A stretch of 64,000 bases of DNA from Calamus simplicifolius (GCA_900491605.1 UESW01004010.1:891335-955334); one strand, 5' to 3'; positions 11,837 through 24,180 are shown, counted from the stretch's first letter. A program made the numbers and translations. The notes: generated by a model not told the origin, from the letters alone.

Positions 11837-12606
11837 TTGACCTTCCATTTCCTACAGTGATACCCTATCTAATCCAATCCTACCCTAACCTTTTAGAAAC
11901 CTAAGAGTAGCTTTTCATAGTTTGTATCTTAGGATTTCTAGTTTACTATACTTTGTTAGCTTGTATCCAGGATTTTTTGATATATAGTACTTTACTAAGA
12001 ATGTATTTTGATAAACACATGTAATGCATCTTGAAATGACATACAATTATCTTTTATGACGAGCAATTACAATGAATGAAGTTTACTATCTCTATGATTG
12101 AATGAACCAACAACCTCGCTCTGATAACCTACATTATTATTTTTAAACTCACCTTATTGCTGATAACAAAAAAGGGGGAGAGAAAATTGTATATGCATAA
12201 AGAAGAGAGCATGAAAGAATATAAGAGAGAATGAAAGAATATAAGATTTGTAAGATTTCAATATGTTTTAATCAATTGGCATATCTCAAAAAGGGGGAGA
12301 GAAATCTATAGATTCTAATCAATTGATCATATTTCAGTTTATTTACATGTACCTTGCATAGGGGGAGTTATTTAATGCAGGGGGAGCTTGACGATTTTCT
12401 ATGTTAAAGGATTTTCTGTGTCAAATCATCTTGATTGCTGTTTATAATAGAACTCAAGTATGATTTTTTTAAAGTTCATTTTGAAACTTGACATCAAATT
12501 CTCTGTTAAGAAGTTTTAAAGCTTTAACAATGTCTATAACACTTATTTCAAATGAATTTTTAATGCATATACTCAAAGTTTTTGTCATCATCAAAAAGGG
12601 GGAGAT
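11837..12606 (+). other. S2 3' UTR with multiple polypurine tracts
   Basis: AT-rich non-coding DNA with five G-run motifs: A-run plus GGGGGAG at 12168-12181 and 12288-12300, GGGGGAG at 12361-12367, CAGGGGGAGC at 12378-12387, and the LTR-adjacent AAAAAGGGGGAGA at 12594-12605, which is the likely plus-strand primer. Repeated PPT motifs are a known Sirevirus signature. Confidence 0.85.
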
Positions 12607-13998
12607 TGTTGACCCAAATATTGATTTTGATGATTAACAAAACTAATTGAGTATAACATTTGAAGTTACTAATGATTTTGGTTTAGTTTTTTAGTTTATG
12701 ATATGATTATTAATCAAAATCATAAGAAAATCAAGTTCTAGTTCGAATCTAATGTCAAGGTAAGATTGCAGACATTAGAGTCGACACATGGAATCGAGTC
12801 GACTCTGGAAATCAGCATAGACTTAGAGTCGACACCTGTACTGTTAGAGCCGACTCCAACAGAAAAGACAGAACGATGGTTTTTCCAGTCATGACTTAGA
12901 GTCGACTCCTGGACTGTTAGAGTCGACTCCAGAAGATTTTCGTGTTGACCCCAGAAAAGTCAGAGACGACTCCAGATCGAGCGGATTGGGGATTTTCAAT
13001 TTAGAGCCGACTCCAGAAAAGTTAGAGTCGACTCCAGTTTATCAGAAATGACTCCAGAACTCTCAGAACGTCTCTAAACTTTATCTTTATCTTTTTAATC
13101 CCAATGGCTATTACTATATTTGGTTCTAATCCTTCTTACACTTGTTTCTAACGGATAGTTTTAGGCTATTTATGGATTAAAAAGAATCTATAAGAAGAGG
13201 TTTCATTGTATCCAAAAAGAAAGAGGAAAAACAAGAAAACAAGAGAGAAAAATCAGAAATACAAGAGTGAAATCCATCAGAAAATCAAAAGAGAAAAGAG
13301 GAAGATTCGAAAGGAAAGATTATACTGATCTCCCAAAGAAAAGAGAGAGATTTCTAGCATTCCTTGTTCTATTTTGAAGAAATCCCAAAAGAAGAAGCAA
13401 GCCCTAGCTTTCTTATCTTTGGAGCTTCAAGAGCATTCTAAAGGAAGATTCACTCAAGAGAAGAGAAGAAGCAAGCCTCCAAGATCTGCAAATCAGGCTT
13501 TGATTCCTATCTTTTTATTGTTCTATTATTGTATATTTGCTCATTGGAGGAGCTTTTAAATTTGTAAAATGTTATTGTTTGCTGGGTCAATCAGAGGATT
13601 GATTCCGTTGAGGCTGTTAGCCTTGAGCAAGCAGTTTGCTTGTGTTGTAAGGTTGTGTGCTGGTGAGCCTTGAAAACCAGCTGGGTTCGTTGTGCACCCG
13701 AGAAAACAACAAGTTTGAGTTGTGAGCTTGCAAAAAAACTCTGCTGTAATCAGATTGATTATAGTGTGGACCCAAGAGGTACTTGGGAGTGGATGTAGGT
13801 GTAGGTATACCGAACCACTATAAAACTTCTTGTGTTTGCAATGATTGTTTCCTTGTCTCTTACTCTCTATCTTTGCACACTCTGTTTTAATTCGTATACA
13901 TCTAAGTTTTCACTTTCGCTGGGGGATTTTTTAAAAGGAGTTTAATTTTTAAAAAACCCAATTCACCCCCCCCTCTTGGGTTGCTATCTGGACCAACA
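12607..13998 (+). repeat. S2 3' LTR
   Basis: 1,392 bp, the direct repeat of 3807-5192 with the same termini and motif array. Differences include short indels in the A- and T-runs and an altered stretch near 12785-12805. It is followed directly by the target duplication GGTAG. Confidence 0.96.
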
Positions 13999-14197
13999 GG
14001 TAGAAGGCTTACTAGCATAAGCTACGAACGAGGATGAAGGGCAGGGTCCGCCAGCATCCTCCTTTAAAGCCAGCGAAGAAGGTTTGCAGCACCTCTAGTC
14101 AAGGAGATCGGGAACCCAGTCGCCATGCCGAGAGCGTAAACGTTAGCAAAAACTCAATTGATTGTGATCCCGGGGTTCTCATGTACCGAGGATTACA
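13999..14197 (-). repeat. T1 3' LTR, part right of the S2 insertion
   Basis: Continuation of the T1 LTR after S2, ending GGATTACA at 14197, which on the minus strand reads TGTAATCC, a proper LTR start. It contains the reconstructed insertion site together with 3802-3806. Confidence 0.8.
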
Positions 14198-14210
14198 TTC
14201 TTCCCTCCTT
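14198..14210 (-). other. T1 polypurine tract
   Basis: On the minus strand AAGGAGGGAAGAA sits directly before the LTR start TGTAATCC, the expected position of the plus-strand primer. Confidence 0.8.
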
Positions 14211-14344
14211 ATAAAATTCCGGTCTCAAAATTGATATACATCCATAAGAGAAATTTGAAATTCAAATTTTCTGTCACAGAATTAACTAAATTTTATTCAA
14301 AGGTCAATAGTCATCGACACATCATTATCTATATTATGATACAA

Positions 14345-14535
14345 ATAATTATGGATATTTCTTTTTCATTTCCTCCTCAAGCTCCGAAGTGGCCTCCCTC
14401 TCAAAATGATTACTCCACTGAACCTTGATATAGGAATGCTACGCCATCTCAGAACTTGATCCTTGCGGTCCACGATACGCATAGGATGCTTTTAATATGT
14501 TAAATCTTTCTTCAACTGTATAGGCTCAAACTCTA
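14345..14535 (-). pseudogene. T1 chromodomain at integrase C-terminus
   Basis: Reading the minus strand across two frames shows EPIQLKKDLTY, then RIVDRKDQVLRWRSIP, then a remnant of the QWSN, E-A-T and EEEM-K-KYP pattern. This is the order found at the end of Tekay-type chromovirus integrases. The chromodomain is thought to guide integration to marked chromatin. One in-frame stop and at least one frameshift are present. Confidence 0.75.
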
Positions 14536-17060
14536 TTATATGATTAGGGTCAGAAATATACTTCCTTAACATAGAGACATGGAACACATTGTGTATCCTA
14601 AAAAGTATTGGAGGCAGTGCCAGGCTATAAGCTACCTCTCCTACTTTACTCAAGATCTCAAATGGCCCAATATATTACGGACTCAGCTTTCCTCTAATCC
14701 CAAATCTGATCACATCTTTGGTTGGTGATACCTTTAAGAAGACATGGTCCCCAACCTGAAATTCCAACTCCTTTCTCTTGACATCAACATAGCTCTTCTG
14801 CCTTCTCTAAGTTGTACGAAAACGTTCCTTAATCAATTGCACCTTCTTCACTGTCTGCTGAATCAGCTCAGGGCCTAACAATTTTTACTCTCCCACATCA
14901 TCCCAACATAAAGGAGACTGCACCTCCTTCCATACAGAGCCTTAAATAGAGCCATCTGGATACTGGCCTGATAGCTGTTATTATATGCAAACTCCACTAA
15001 AGGTAAGTGGTTATCCCATGCACCACCTAAGTCCATCATACATGCTCACAATATGTCTTCCATAATCTGTATGGTCCTCTCTGATTGTCCATCTGTCTGG
15101 GGTGATAGGTTGTGCTGAAGTTTAATTTGGTTTCCAAGGCTCTATGAAGACTTTTCCAGAACTAGAACATGAATCTGGTATCCCGATCTGATACAATAGA
15201 TACAGGAACACCATAGAGTCTCACGATCTGCTCGATGCACATACTGGCCAATTTTTCACTAGAGACCCCAACTCTGAAAGGTAGAAAATGAGCTGACTTT
15301 GTTAGTCTATCCACAATGATCCAAACTGCATCATTGTTCCTAGGAGTTTTGGGCAAACCGGTCACAAAGTCCATCGTAATCTTTTTCCATTTTCATTGTG
15401 GAATCATCAGAGACTGATGAGGTCCCACAGGCCTTTGATGCTCGGCTTTCACTTGCTGACACACTAAGCACTTGGCCACATACTAAGCAATCTCTCTTTT
15501 CATTCTCTTCCATCAAAATTTTTCTTTAAGTCTCTGTACATCTTAGTACCTCCTGGATGCATAGTATAGGGAGAGTAGTGAGCCTCTTTCAAAATTTTGG
15601 CTTTAGCTCCTCCATGTTTGGCACACAGAGTCTACCTTCAAATCTCAAGGATCCATCCTTCATTATACAAAATTCATTCTAAAATCCTGACTGCATGCTT
15701 CTTTAATCATTTGTAGATTTGGATCTTCTTTTTAGGAGGACATGATCCTGTATATTAGGGTTGGCTGGAGTACAAGTGCTATTACAAGTCCATCAGACTA
15801 TTGTACTCTCAATCCAGCCTCCCACCTCTTAAGGTCCCTCAAAATGTGAGGCTGGAAAGCAATCATAACAGCCAACTCTGAAGAGGATTTTTTGCCCAAA
15901 GCATTAGCTACTATATTGGCCTTCCTTGGATGATAGTGTAGGTTCAGGTCATAATTCTTCAGTAGCTCCAACCACCTCCTCTACCTCGAGTTTAGTAAAT
16001 ATGTATTTTAGACTCTTATGGTCTGTATACATATCACACGACTCCCCATATAGGTAATGTATCCAAATCTTCAGAGCAAAAACCATAGAAGCCAATTCAA
16101 GGTCATGGGTAGGGTAATTCTTCTCATAAGGCTTCAGTTGTTTGGAGCATAGGCTATCACCTTTCTATTCTGCAACAAAACACATCCCAATCTTTTTTGA
16201 GAGGCATCAGTAAATAGAGTAAATCCTTCAGATCCTATCGAAAGAACAAGAATGGAAGCGGACACCAGGCACTGCTTTAGCTTCTGAAAACTTTTCTCAC
16301 ACTCTTCTATCCAGTCAAACTTTACTCGCTTTTGGGTTAATCAAGTTAGGGGTAAAGCAATGCGAGAGAACTCCTCCATAAATCTACGATAGTACCCAGC
16401 TAGCCCAAAGAAGCTTCTGACTATAGCCACATTGGAAGGCTGGCTCCAGCTTACGATAGCTTCAATCTTTTTTGGGTTCACAAATATGCCATCTTTAGAT
16501 ATTATATGACCCAAGAAGGATACTTGATCCAACCAAAAATTATACTTCTATAGCTTGGCATAAAGTTTCTTCTTTCGAAGAATCTGTAGAACAATTCTCA
16601 GGTGGTCCTCATGCTCCTTTTGACTCTTGAAATATATCAAGATATCATCAATGAAAACCACCACAAACTGATCCAAGTATGGCTTAAAAATTTTGTTCAT
16701 TAAATCCATGAATATCGCCAGGGCATTTATTAACCCAAACAACATCACCAAGAACTCATAGAGGCCATACCTGGTTCTGAATGCAGTCTTAGGTACATCT
16801 CAAGCCTTGATTTTGAGTTGATGGTATCCTGACCTGAGATCAATATTGAGAATACCTGAGCTCCTTGGAGTTGATCGAATAAGTCATCAATCCTCAACAG
16901 AGGGTACTTATTCCGTACTGTTACCTTATTAATTTTTCAGTAATCAATGCAGAGCCGAAGACTGCCATCTTTCTTCTTAACAAATAGGACTGGAGCATCC
17001 CAAGAGAAACACTTGGTCTGATAAATCTCTGATCTAAGAGCTCTTACAACTGACCCCTTA
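14536..17060 (-). pseudogene. T1 integrase, RNase H and reverse transcriptase
   Basis: On the minus strand the integrase core shows MDFVTGLPKTPRNNDAVWII with the first catalytic Asp (15374-15315) and VSDRDTRFMF with the second (15191-15162). RNase H lies at about 15900-16300. RT shows LIDKRK-type connection sequence and VFIDDILIYF, the catalytic DD pair, at about 16651-16622, then VSFLGHIISKDGI (16523-16485) and RSFFGLAGYYRRFMEEFSRI (about 16425-16366). Many stops interrupt it. The order PR-RT-RH-IN-chromodomain confirms a chromovirus. Confidence 0.88.
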
Positions 17061-17307
17061 GTTCCTTTAGCTAAGCTAGGGCCATACAGTATGGGGCCTT
17101 GAATATAGGTCCAGTTCTAGGGACCAAATCAATGGAGAATTTAACTTTCTGATCTGGGGGCAAATCAGTCAATTCATCTGGAAAGATATTAGGGAACTCT
17201 CGAGCTACTGGAATATCCTCCAACTTGGTCTCTTCCTATTGAAAGTCCTTGACTACAGCAAGAAATCCTTGGCCATCATTCATCAGATACTTTTTAGCCT
17301 ACAGTGC

Positions 17308-17699
17308 TCATACGAATACCGAGGCTAGGTGTTTTTGACTTCTAGTAAAACTAAATTCAGGTTGACTTGGAATTTTGAAGTTTACTATTTTCCTGAAGCA
17401 GTCTACTGAAGCATGATAGGAGGCCAACCAATCCATCCCAAGTATAACATCAAAGAACTTTAGTGGAAGGATGATTAGATATGCTCTTAACCTTCTATCC
17501 TCCATGTCAATCAAGCAGGATTTGCATACTATGTTAACCTTCATAATATCTCCATTTGGAAATGCAATATGTAACTCTTGCTCTAAAGGAATGGGTGTCA
17601 ATGATGCATTCTTATCAAGATAGATGTTAGATATGAAAGAATGCATGGCACCAGGATCAATTAAAGTTTGAGCATAAGTAGTGCCTACTTTAATCATTC
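17308..17699 (-). pseudogene. T1 aspartic protease
   Basis: A 129-codon open frame with the retropepsin core LIDPGAMHSFIS (about 17664-17629) and ILGMDWLASYHASVDC at about 17443-17396. The active site reads D-P-G rather than D-S/T-G; the D-P-G form is common in plant Tekay-type elements, so this is probably not a lesion. The upstream join to gag is interrupted by a 116-bp intron-like segment (17700-17815). Confidence 0.85.
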
Positions 17700-17815
17700 C
17701 TGGACATAAGTTTAATTTGTTTTAATCATCAAAGGTTTAACCTAATTTTATAATCAATTATCAATGTATTACACTAGATATGAATATAATACTAGATATA
17801 AATTGAGTGGTATAC
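17700..17815 (-). other. Intron-like segment between gag zinc knuckle and protease of T1
   Basis: A 116-bp AT-rich segment with minus-strand boundaries GATAG|GTATAC and GTCCAG|GAATG. Removing it leaves gag and protease in the same frame. It holds several stops itself. It could be a real intron or a small AT-rich insertion that happens to have these ends. Confidence 0.45.
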
Positions 17816-18110
17816 CTATCACTATAGAATTAGAGGCGGCAGCATCTTGCTGAGTAAGGGTGAAAACCTTTCCCTGGGTCCTAGACGGCTGCTGCTAAAG
17901 TTGCTGGCTCTTTCCTTGATTGAAGAGGGCTACTGATCCTTTCGGAGGGGACAGGTGGCCATCTTATGATCCGCTTTCCCACATATGAAGCAGGCACCAG
18001 GTAATCTACGGCAAAGCCTTTCCGGATGGAAGGTCCCATAATGACGGCAACAAGTCTCCTTACTCCTTTGTCCTACTGAGGCCTGATGTATGCCTTTCTT
18101 CTTGGCCTAG
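17816..18110 (-). pseudogene. T1 gag C-terminal part with zinc knuckle
   Basis: Minus-strand reading gives CRHYGTFHPERLCRRLPGAC followed by CFICGKADHKMATC, a C-x2-C-x4-H-x4-C nucleocapsid knuckle at about 17995-17954. It is cut at 18110 by the Athila element; the other part resumes at 27712. The last five bases (18106-18110, CCTAG) are the target duplication. Confidence 0.85.
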
Positions 18111-19182
18111 TGATCGCTATTGTTGGTGGTCAAAAATAAAACCTACTTACTACTATAGCTAGTAGTAAATCGGAATCGTATCCTTAGGGATCAAAGGCAA
18201 TTATTTCATAAAAAAGAAAAAAAATTATCTATAAAGGATTATATTAAGAATAGCGGTTATTAAAGATAATAACAAATTAATTAATAAAATTCAAACAGTA
18301 GGAGAAGCAACCCAGGAATCTGAATCCACCATGCAAATATGTTTTATCTTCTTTTCTTTATGTTGCATTAGAAATAATTTTTTTTAAATTAGAATAATTT
18401 ATCTCTTGTTAGGCACGGATCATATCAAGAGATTATGGTATGCCCGCTTAGAGTATAAACTATCTAATAATTATAAGGTTAAGGGTCTAATCTATTATAC
18501 TATGATCTGTCTCTCTTAGGTACGTACCATATCCTGAGATCATGGTACGTCGATAGAGGGTACATGCATGTATGCTAGATCAAAACCTCAGAAAAAATAA
18601 CTCAAAAGATATAATAAAGAAGAGAATAATTTTTATTGCATAGAAATTAAGAATAAAAAGAAAGATAAAACCTGATTAGAGGCTTTATCATCATCCAAAG
18701 TTCAAGGAATCTAGCCACACATTGCTGCCATCAGCATTTCCTCCATAATTTTCCTCTCCTAGGCCTTAATACAATAATCTAAATAAAAGAAGAATAAAAA
18801 GAGCTTTGTAGAAACTCCTCTCCAACTACTGCCTAAGGTTCTCCTTTTATAGAGCTTGTCTAGGGCTTTCTCCTAGTCAAAGTTGGAGTCAATCGAGCAC
18901 TCAAGATCGTTCAGATATCTTGAAAAAATTCTCAACCATCTGTTCAACATCACCTGCCTTAGTTTGCACTAGGAATCATGCAAAATTATCTCTTTCTTCC
19001 TTTTTGGGCAAACCAAGTCTTGATTTGAGTGTCATCTGCATTGCTGGACTCTAAAAATTGAGCTCTTTCCATCTATAGGATTCTTTTCTACAAATATCTA
19101 TAAAAATATCAATTCTTAATAAATTTAAAGTTATTAATATTTATTTTAATAGTTAAATTAAGATAATAAATAAACTTATCAT
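18111..19182 (-). repeat. Athila 3' LTR
   Basis: 1,072 bp; plus-strand ends TGATCGCTA and CTTATCA. The minus-strand TATA box TATAAAAG is at 18844-18851. It aligns with 26652-27711, with substitutions and short indels spread along it. Confidence 0.94.
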
Positions 19183-20284
19183 ATCCCCCAACTTAATCAT
19201 TGCTAGTCCCTTAGTATAGTAATTAAAATAAAACCATGCGTCACTATAATTCTTTTTGCAAAATTAAATCTAGGCTTAAGGTTAAAAGAAGCTAGCCAGT
19301 ATCACTAAGTATTGAGTTTCTAAAATAAATTTTGTAGTCAGAACTATCAAAAACTTTTTTAGAGTTCATCATAGATCTGCAAAACTTATGTTTGTGATGG
19401 CTAACTTAGCATTTCGGTACTAGCTTGTAAAAAATAAGGGTATCTTCGCTTATCACTTACTTTGATTAATTTTCTATACACCCTTAAATTAAGCACATGA
19501 CCTGAGGTAGCTTTCACACTGCCTAATATATTTTTTTATTTTTTTATTTTTTTTTATTTAATTTTAATTTTTTAGCGATATCTTCACATTGCCTACTTTT
19601 TGATGCGAACAACAACACTTACTTAGATGAAAGTGCCCGATTACTCAATGAAAAACCAATGTTTAGACTTATTATTATTATATATATATATATTATTTTC
19701 TCTGACATGTAGCTTTTTTCTTAAATTCAAGTTTTTCTTATTATGATATATATAAGTTACCAATTTTTAGTAATAATTGAATCTTCAATTGACCTTACAA
19801 CTAATAACTAATTTACCTTGGTGTGCATGTGCAATGAAAGTGCTAATAGCCTTTAGATAACCTAAGTAGATTTCTAAAAGTCTGACCATCTAGTCTACTC
19901 CTTAACTCTCTACAATAATTAGCCAATACTTTCTAACTCTATTACCTTTTTCTAGTCAATTTTGCTCAAGAATTTCTTTCATAGCACATGATTTATAAAA
20001 ATTTGAAATTTTTAGAAAAATGCCAAGGTGTTTTCAAAATATTTTTTTAAAAAGGTTTCTCTTACCCTCCAACTTAATTTCCATTGTTCTCAATGAAGTT
20101 AGGAAGAATAAAATAAGGAGAAACACCACCTGGATAAGATGTGCCTCGTGTAATGTTAGGAGTAATCGTGCGGAGTAGTCTCTTATTCCTAAAAATAAGA
20201 ATCACTAAAATAAAGGTCAATAAATAAAATTTTGGGTTGCCTCCCAAAAAGCGCTAAGTTTAACATCTTCAGCCAGTCGTTATG
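19183..20284 (-). other. Athila 3' untranslated region and polypurine tract
   Basis: AT-rich non-coding DNA between the integrase stop region and the 3' LTR. The minus-strand tract AAGTTGGGGGATA (19183-19195) directly precedes the LTR start and is the PPT. A TATATA run lies at 19681-19693. I see no env-like ORF of the kind some Athila elements carry. Confidence 0.8.
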
Positions 20285-21435
20285 GCTTACTCTGGTTCAT
20301 ACAGGATCATAACCTCCCCAGCTTCTTCAATGGATAATTCTAAGAATGGTTTCAAGCGTTGTCCATTAACTTTGAATATAGCACCATTACTTGGATTTTC
20401 AATTTCTATCGCTCCACGTGGGAAGACTTCTTTTACTATGTATGGGCCAGTCCATCTAGATCTTAATTTTTCTGTAAATAGGTGAAACCTTGAATTGTAT
20501 AAGAGAACTTTTGCCCACGAGTAAAAGATTTTCTAAAGATAACTTCGTCATGGAAGGTTTTAGTTCTCTCCTTATAAATTTTTGCATTCTCATATGCTTC
20601 GTTTCTAATTTTCTCAAGTTCATCTACTTCTAATTTCTTCTAGTCTCCGGCTGCATCCAAATACATGTTTAATTATTTTATGGCCCACATTGCCCTATGC
20701 TCTAATTCTACTAGCAAGTGACATGCTTTACCAAATACAAGCCTATAAAGAGACATTCCTAAATTTATCTTGAAGGCAGTGCAATATGCCCAAAGTGCAT
20801 CCACTAGCTTCACTGACCAATCTTTTCTAATAGAACTCACAGTCTTCTCTAGGATTTGTTTGATTTATTGATTAGAAACTTTTGCTTGCCCACTCATTTG
20901 GGTGATAAGGTGTGGCCATCTTATGGGTGATGTTATACTTTCTTATTAGTAGTGATGCAAATGATTTGTTGCAGAAGTGTGTTCTACAGTCACTGATGAT
21001 AACCCTTGAAATACCAAAGTGGGAGAGGATATGCTCTTTGAAAAATTTTACAATAATTTTGTTGTCATTAGTTCTGCAAGGTATTTCCTCTATCCACTTG
21101 GATACGGAATCTATAGCTATCAAAATATATTCATTTTCAAAAGATTTTGGAAACGGTCCCATAAAGTCAATTCCCCATATATCAAAAATTTCTACAATCA
21201 ATATTGGATTCATAGGCATCATATCTCTTTTTATGATTCAGTCTATTTTCTAGCATCTAACACAACTTTTACAATATTCATAAGCATCTTTGAATAGGTT
21301 AGGCCAGGAGAATCCACATTGAAGTACCTCTGCTGTTGTCTTTTTAGCTCCAAAATGACCATCACAAGCTTGGTCATGGCAAAAGGACAAAATGCTCCTA
21401 ACTTCTTGATCTGGGATGCATCTCCTAATAATCAA
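20285..21435 (-). pseudogene. Athila integrase
   Basis: On the minus strand: zinc-binding HFGAKKTT and CKSCVRC (about 21354-21250), then the core with GIDFMGPFPKSFENEYILIA carrying the first Asp (about 21177-21118), and ISDCRTHF carrying the second Asp (about 20997-20974), where a glycine usual in the family reads as cysteine. After HPNEWASKSF the catalytic Glu region is lost in a frameshift. The C-terminal domain (about 20520-20285) reads RFHLFTEKLRSRWTGPY and IENPSNGAIFKVNGQRLK, typical of Athila. The frame has several breaks. Confidence 0.9.
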
Positions 21436-21743
21436 GTCATAACATTGTTTAAATAAATATGGGTCATCCCAAATAAAGTATTTTACTTGAGAGAAAAATT
21501 GATTTCTATCCTGAGCATTCTAGTGCATCAAAATCTGACCAGTGGCTAAGTAATTGACTATGTCAGCATACTATGATTCCATAGTGGTAGACATAAGTTG
21601 TTCATTAGGAAAGGACTCATTGACAGATAGTTCTTCAGTAGATGTGATCGCTAACCTAAATAAATGATCAGCTACTACGTTTTCAATACCCTTTTTATCT
21701 ATGATCTTTAGGTCAAATTCTTGTAAAAGCAAGACCCATCTAA

Positions 21744-23012
21744 TTAAGCATGCCTTGGCATCCTTCTTTGAAAGAAGATGCCTAATGGCAGGTATAGATG
21801 ACTACATGACCCCACTAAGTAAGACCTAAATTTTTTTAGTACAAATATCACAGCTAAAAATTCTTTTTCAGTGATAGAATAGTTAAGTTGTGCATCATTT
21901 AAGGTCTTACTAGCATAGTAGATCACTCGAGGTAGCTTATCAATTCTTTGCTCTAGGACCGCTCCTATGGCATGATCGGATGCATCACACATTAGCTCAA
22001 AAGGTTGAGTCCATACAGGTGGGTGAACGATTGGTGCTAAGGTTAATTCTCTCTTTAAATATTCAAAGAACTCAAGACATTCAGATGTGAAGTCAAATTT
22101 GACTTATTTGGCTAATAGGTTAGTCAATGGTCGAGCCACTTTGCTAAAACCTGATAAATCTTCTATAAAATCCAGCATGTCCAAGGAATGATCTTATTTC
22201 TTTGACTGATTTAGGTGGAGGAAGATTTGCAATCAAATATACTTTGGCCTTGTCTACTTCTATACCTCTATTTGAAATTACATGGCCAAGAACAATACCT
22301 TCCTTCACCATAAATTGCACTTCTCCCAATTTAGTACTAGATGCTTTTCTTTGCATCTTTCTAAGACCAGTCTAAGGTGATATAGGCATTTAGAAAAAGT
22401 AGAACCAAAAATAAAAAAGTCATCCATAAAAATCTCAAGGAACCATTCTACTATATCAGAGAAAATACTAATCATGGACCTTTGAAAGGTAGATGGTGCA
22501 TTACACAAGCCAAAGGGCATATGTCTATACGCGAAGGTTCTATATAGACAAGTAAATGTTGTCTTCTCTTGATCCTCTGAGGCTATTGCAATTTGATTGT
22601 AACCAGAGTATCCATCCAGAAAATAGTAAAAGTCATGCCCTGCTAATCATTCTAACATTTGGTATGTAAAAGGAAAAGAAAAGTTTTCCTTCTTAATGGA
22701 AGCATTTAATTTTCTATAATCAATGCAGACCCTCCATCCTATTTGAATTCTTGTAGGGACCAATACATTGTTGTCATTTTGTATCACAGTGACTCCTGAC
22801 TTCTTGGGCATCACTTGCATGGGACTTACCCAAGAACTATATGAAATAGGATAAATTATACCATTGTCAAGGAGTTTGATAATCTCTTTCCTTACTACTT
22901 CCTTCATGGCTGGGTTAAGTCTCCTTTGGGATTCTCTTGTAGGCTTGGCTTCTTCCTCTAAGTGAATCCTATGTTGAACGTTCGAGGGGCTAATCCCTTT
23001 TATGTCAGTCAT
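21744..23012 (-). pseudogene. Athila reverse transcriptase and RNase H
   Basis: RT opens with MTDIKGISPSNVQHRIHLEE (23012-22953), then RRLNPAMKEVVRKEIIKLLD and GWRVCIDYRKLNASIKKENF (to about 22680). After a break, MPFGLCNAPSTFQRSM leads to the catalytic FMDDFFIFG block (22520-22410 region). RNase H begins near MCDASDHAIGAVLEQRIDKL (21992-21933). The catalytic DD is intact, but frames shift at about 22640, 22360 and 21850. Confidence 0.92.
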
Positions 23013-23066
23013 GGTCCATCCAAATGTTTCTTTATTTTCTCTTAGGACATTCAGTAGTTCCCCTTC

Positions 23067-23444
23067 TTATGATGAGTCTAGGTCGATTGAAATAATTATA
23101 GGTAGGATTTTTGATAGACCTAGGTATGCATATTTGAGGTGCTTGGGAAGTGGTTTCAGTTCTAATTTGGGTGCTTCCTCTATTGATGGTTTGGGCAATG
23201 GTTCAGGTATTTTCTCTAGTGGTTCAATTGGAGGTTCCCATCTTGATTTTTCATCAATTGTAGCAACCTCATTAATTTGCTCCCCATCTTGGTTCATGCA
23301 GATTTCAAGGTCAAGCTCTTCGTCACTAAGGTCAATTGGATCATAAACAGTATCCTGAATATAATTTAAGTCACTCGTTTGATGTGTAATGGTAAGATTA
23401 AAAATATTAAGATCAATTGACATATTCCCAAAGAAAAGTTTCAT
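23067..23444 (-). pseudogene. Athila protease-RT linker
   Basis: A 125-codon acidic and proline-rich open stretch ending with SIEEAPKLELKPLPKHLKYA, the standard tail just upstream of Athila RT. It has no enzymatic motif and is a polyprotein spacer. Confidence 0.75.
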
Positions 23445-23641
23445 TAATCTATTTTGACAATTAATTAGGCATTAGCTATAGCTAAAAATGGTCTACCTAA
23501 AATCATTAGGATGTGGCTCTTTGGGTTTATCACCGGCTTAGTTTTTAAAATCACAAAGTCCACCGGATAGATAAAGTCACCAACTTTGATCAACACATCC
23601 TCTACTATTTCCTTGGGTACTTTTAAAGAGTGATATGCTAG

Positions 23642-24180
23642 TTATAGGGTCATGCCCGTAGGCTTTAGTTCTCTCAACCTTAATTGCTCATATACAGAGA
23701 ATGACAATATATTAACACTCGCCCCTAAGTCTAATAAAGCCCTATTTATGAGGATGTTCCCCACAATGCATGAAATAGTAGGTGACCCAGGATCTTTGTA
23801 TTTTACTGGCATATGGTTTGATAGATAAGAGCTCATACTGGCTACCAGAAAGGCTCTCTTGGGCACATTTGTGGTCTTCTTTTTGGTACATAGATACTTA
23901 AGGAATTGGGCATAGGTTGGGACCTATTGGACCACGTCCAATAAAGGAATGTTCACTTTAACTTGCTTAAAGATCTCCAAAATTTTATCTAATTGGGTTG
24001 AATTTCGATTGGGCTTAAGTCTATTTGAGAATGGTGCTACAATCCTGATTTTTGGTTCATCTCCTTCTGGCATGGGGTCAGTTAGTCGGTTGGGCATTAC
24101 ATCAGACTCTGATGCCTCAGGTGTTTCTGGTTGACCTAGCTCAATAAGTTGTTCAAGTATCGGGGCATCTAATTCTTCTT
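23642..24180 (-). pseudogene. Athila aspartic protease
   Basis: Minus strand: FSNRLKPN and VPTYAQFLKYLCTKKKTTNV lead into PKRAFLVASMSSYLS and the active-site strand ALLDLGASVNILSFSVYEQL (about 23745-23686). DLGAS is the usual Athila version of the D-T/S-G retropepsin motif. An in-frame TAG lies upstream, near 23925. Confidence 0.88.

Larger units (their letters stand above)
3807..13998 (+). mobile_element. Complete Sirevirus-type Ty1/copia element S2
   Basis: A 10,192-bp element with two LTRs (TG...CA), a primer-binding site, a polypurine tract and a perfect 5-bp target duplication GGTAG at 3802-3806 and 13999-14003. Order: 5' LTR, PBS, gag, protease, integrase, RT, RNase H, env-like ORF, 3' LTR. 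The LTRs differ by few substitutions and short indels, suggesting a fairly recent insertion, but every coding block carries one-base frameshifts. It inserted into the 3' LTR of T1. Confidence 0.97.
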
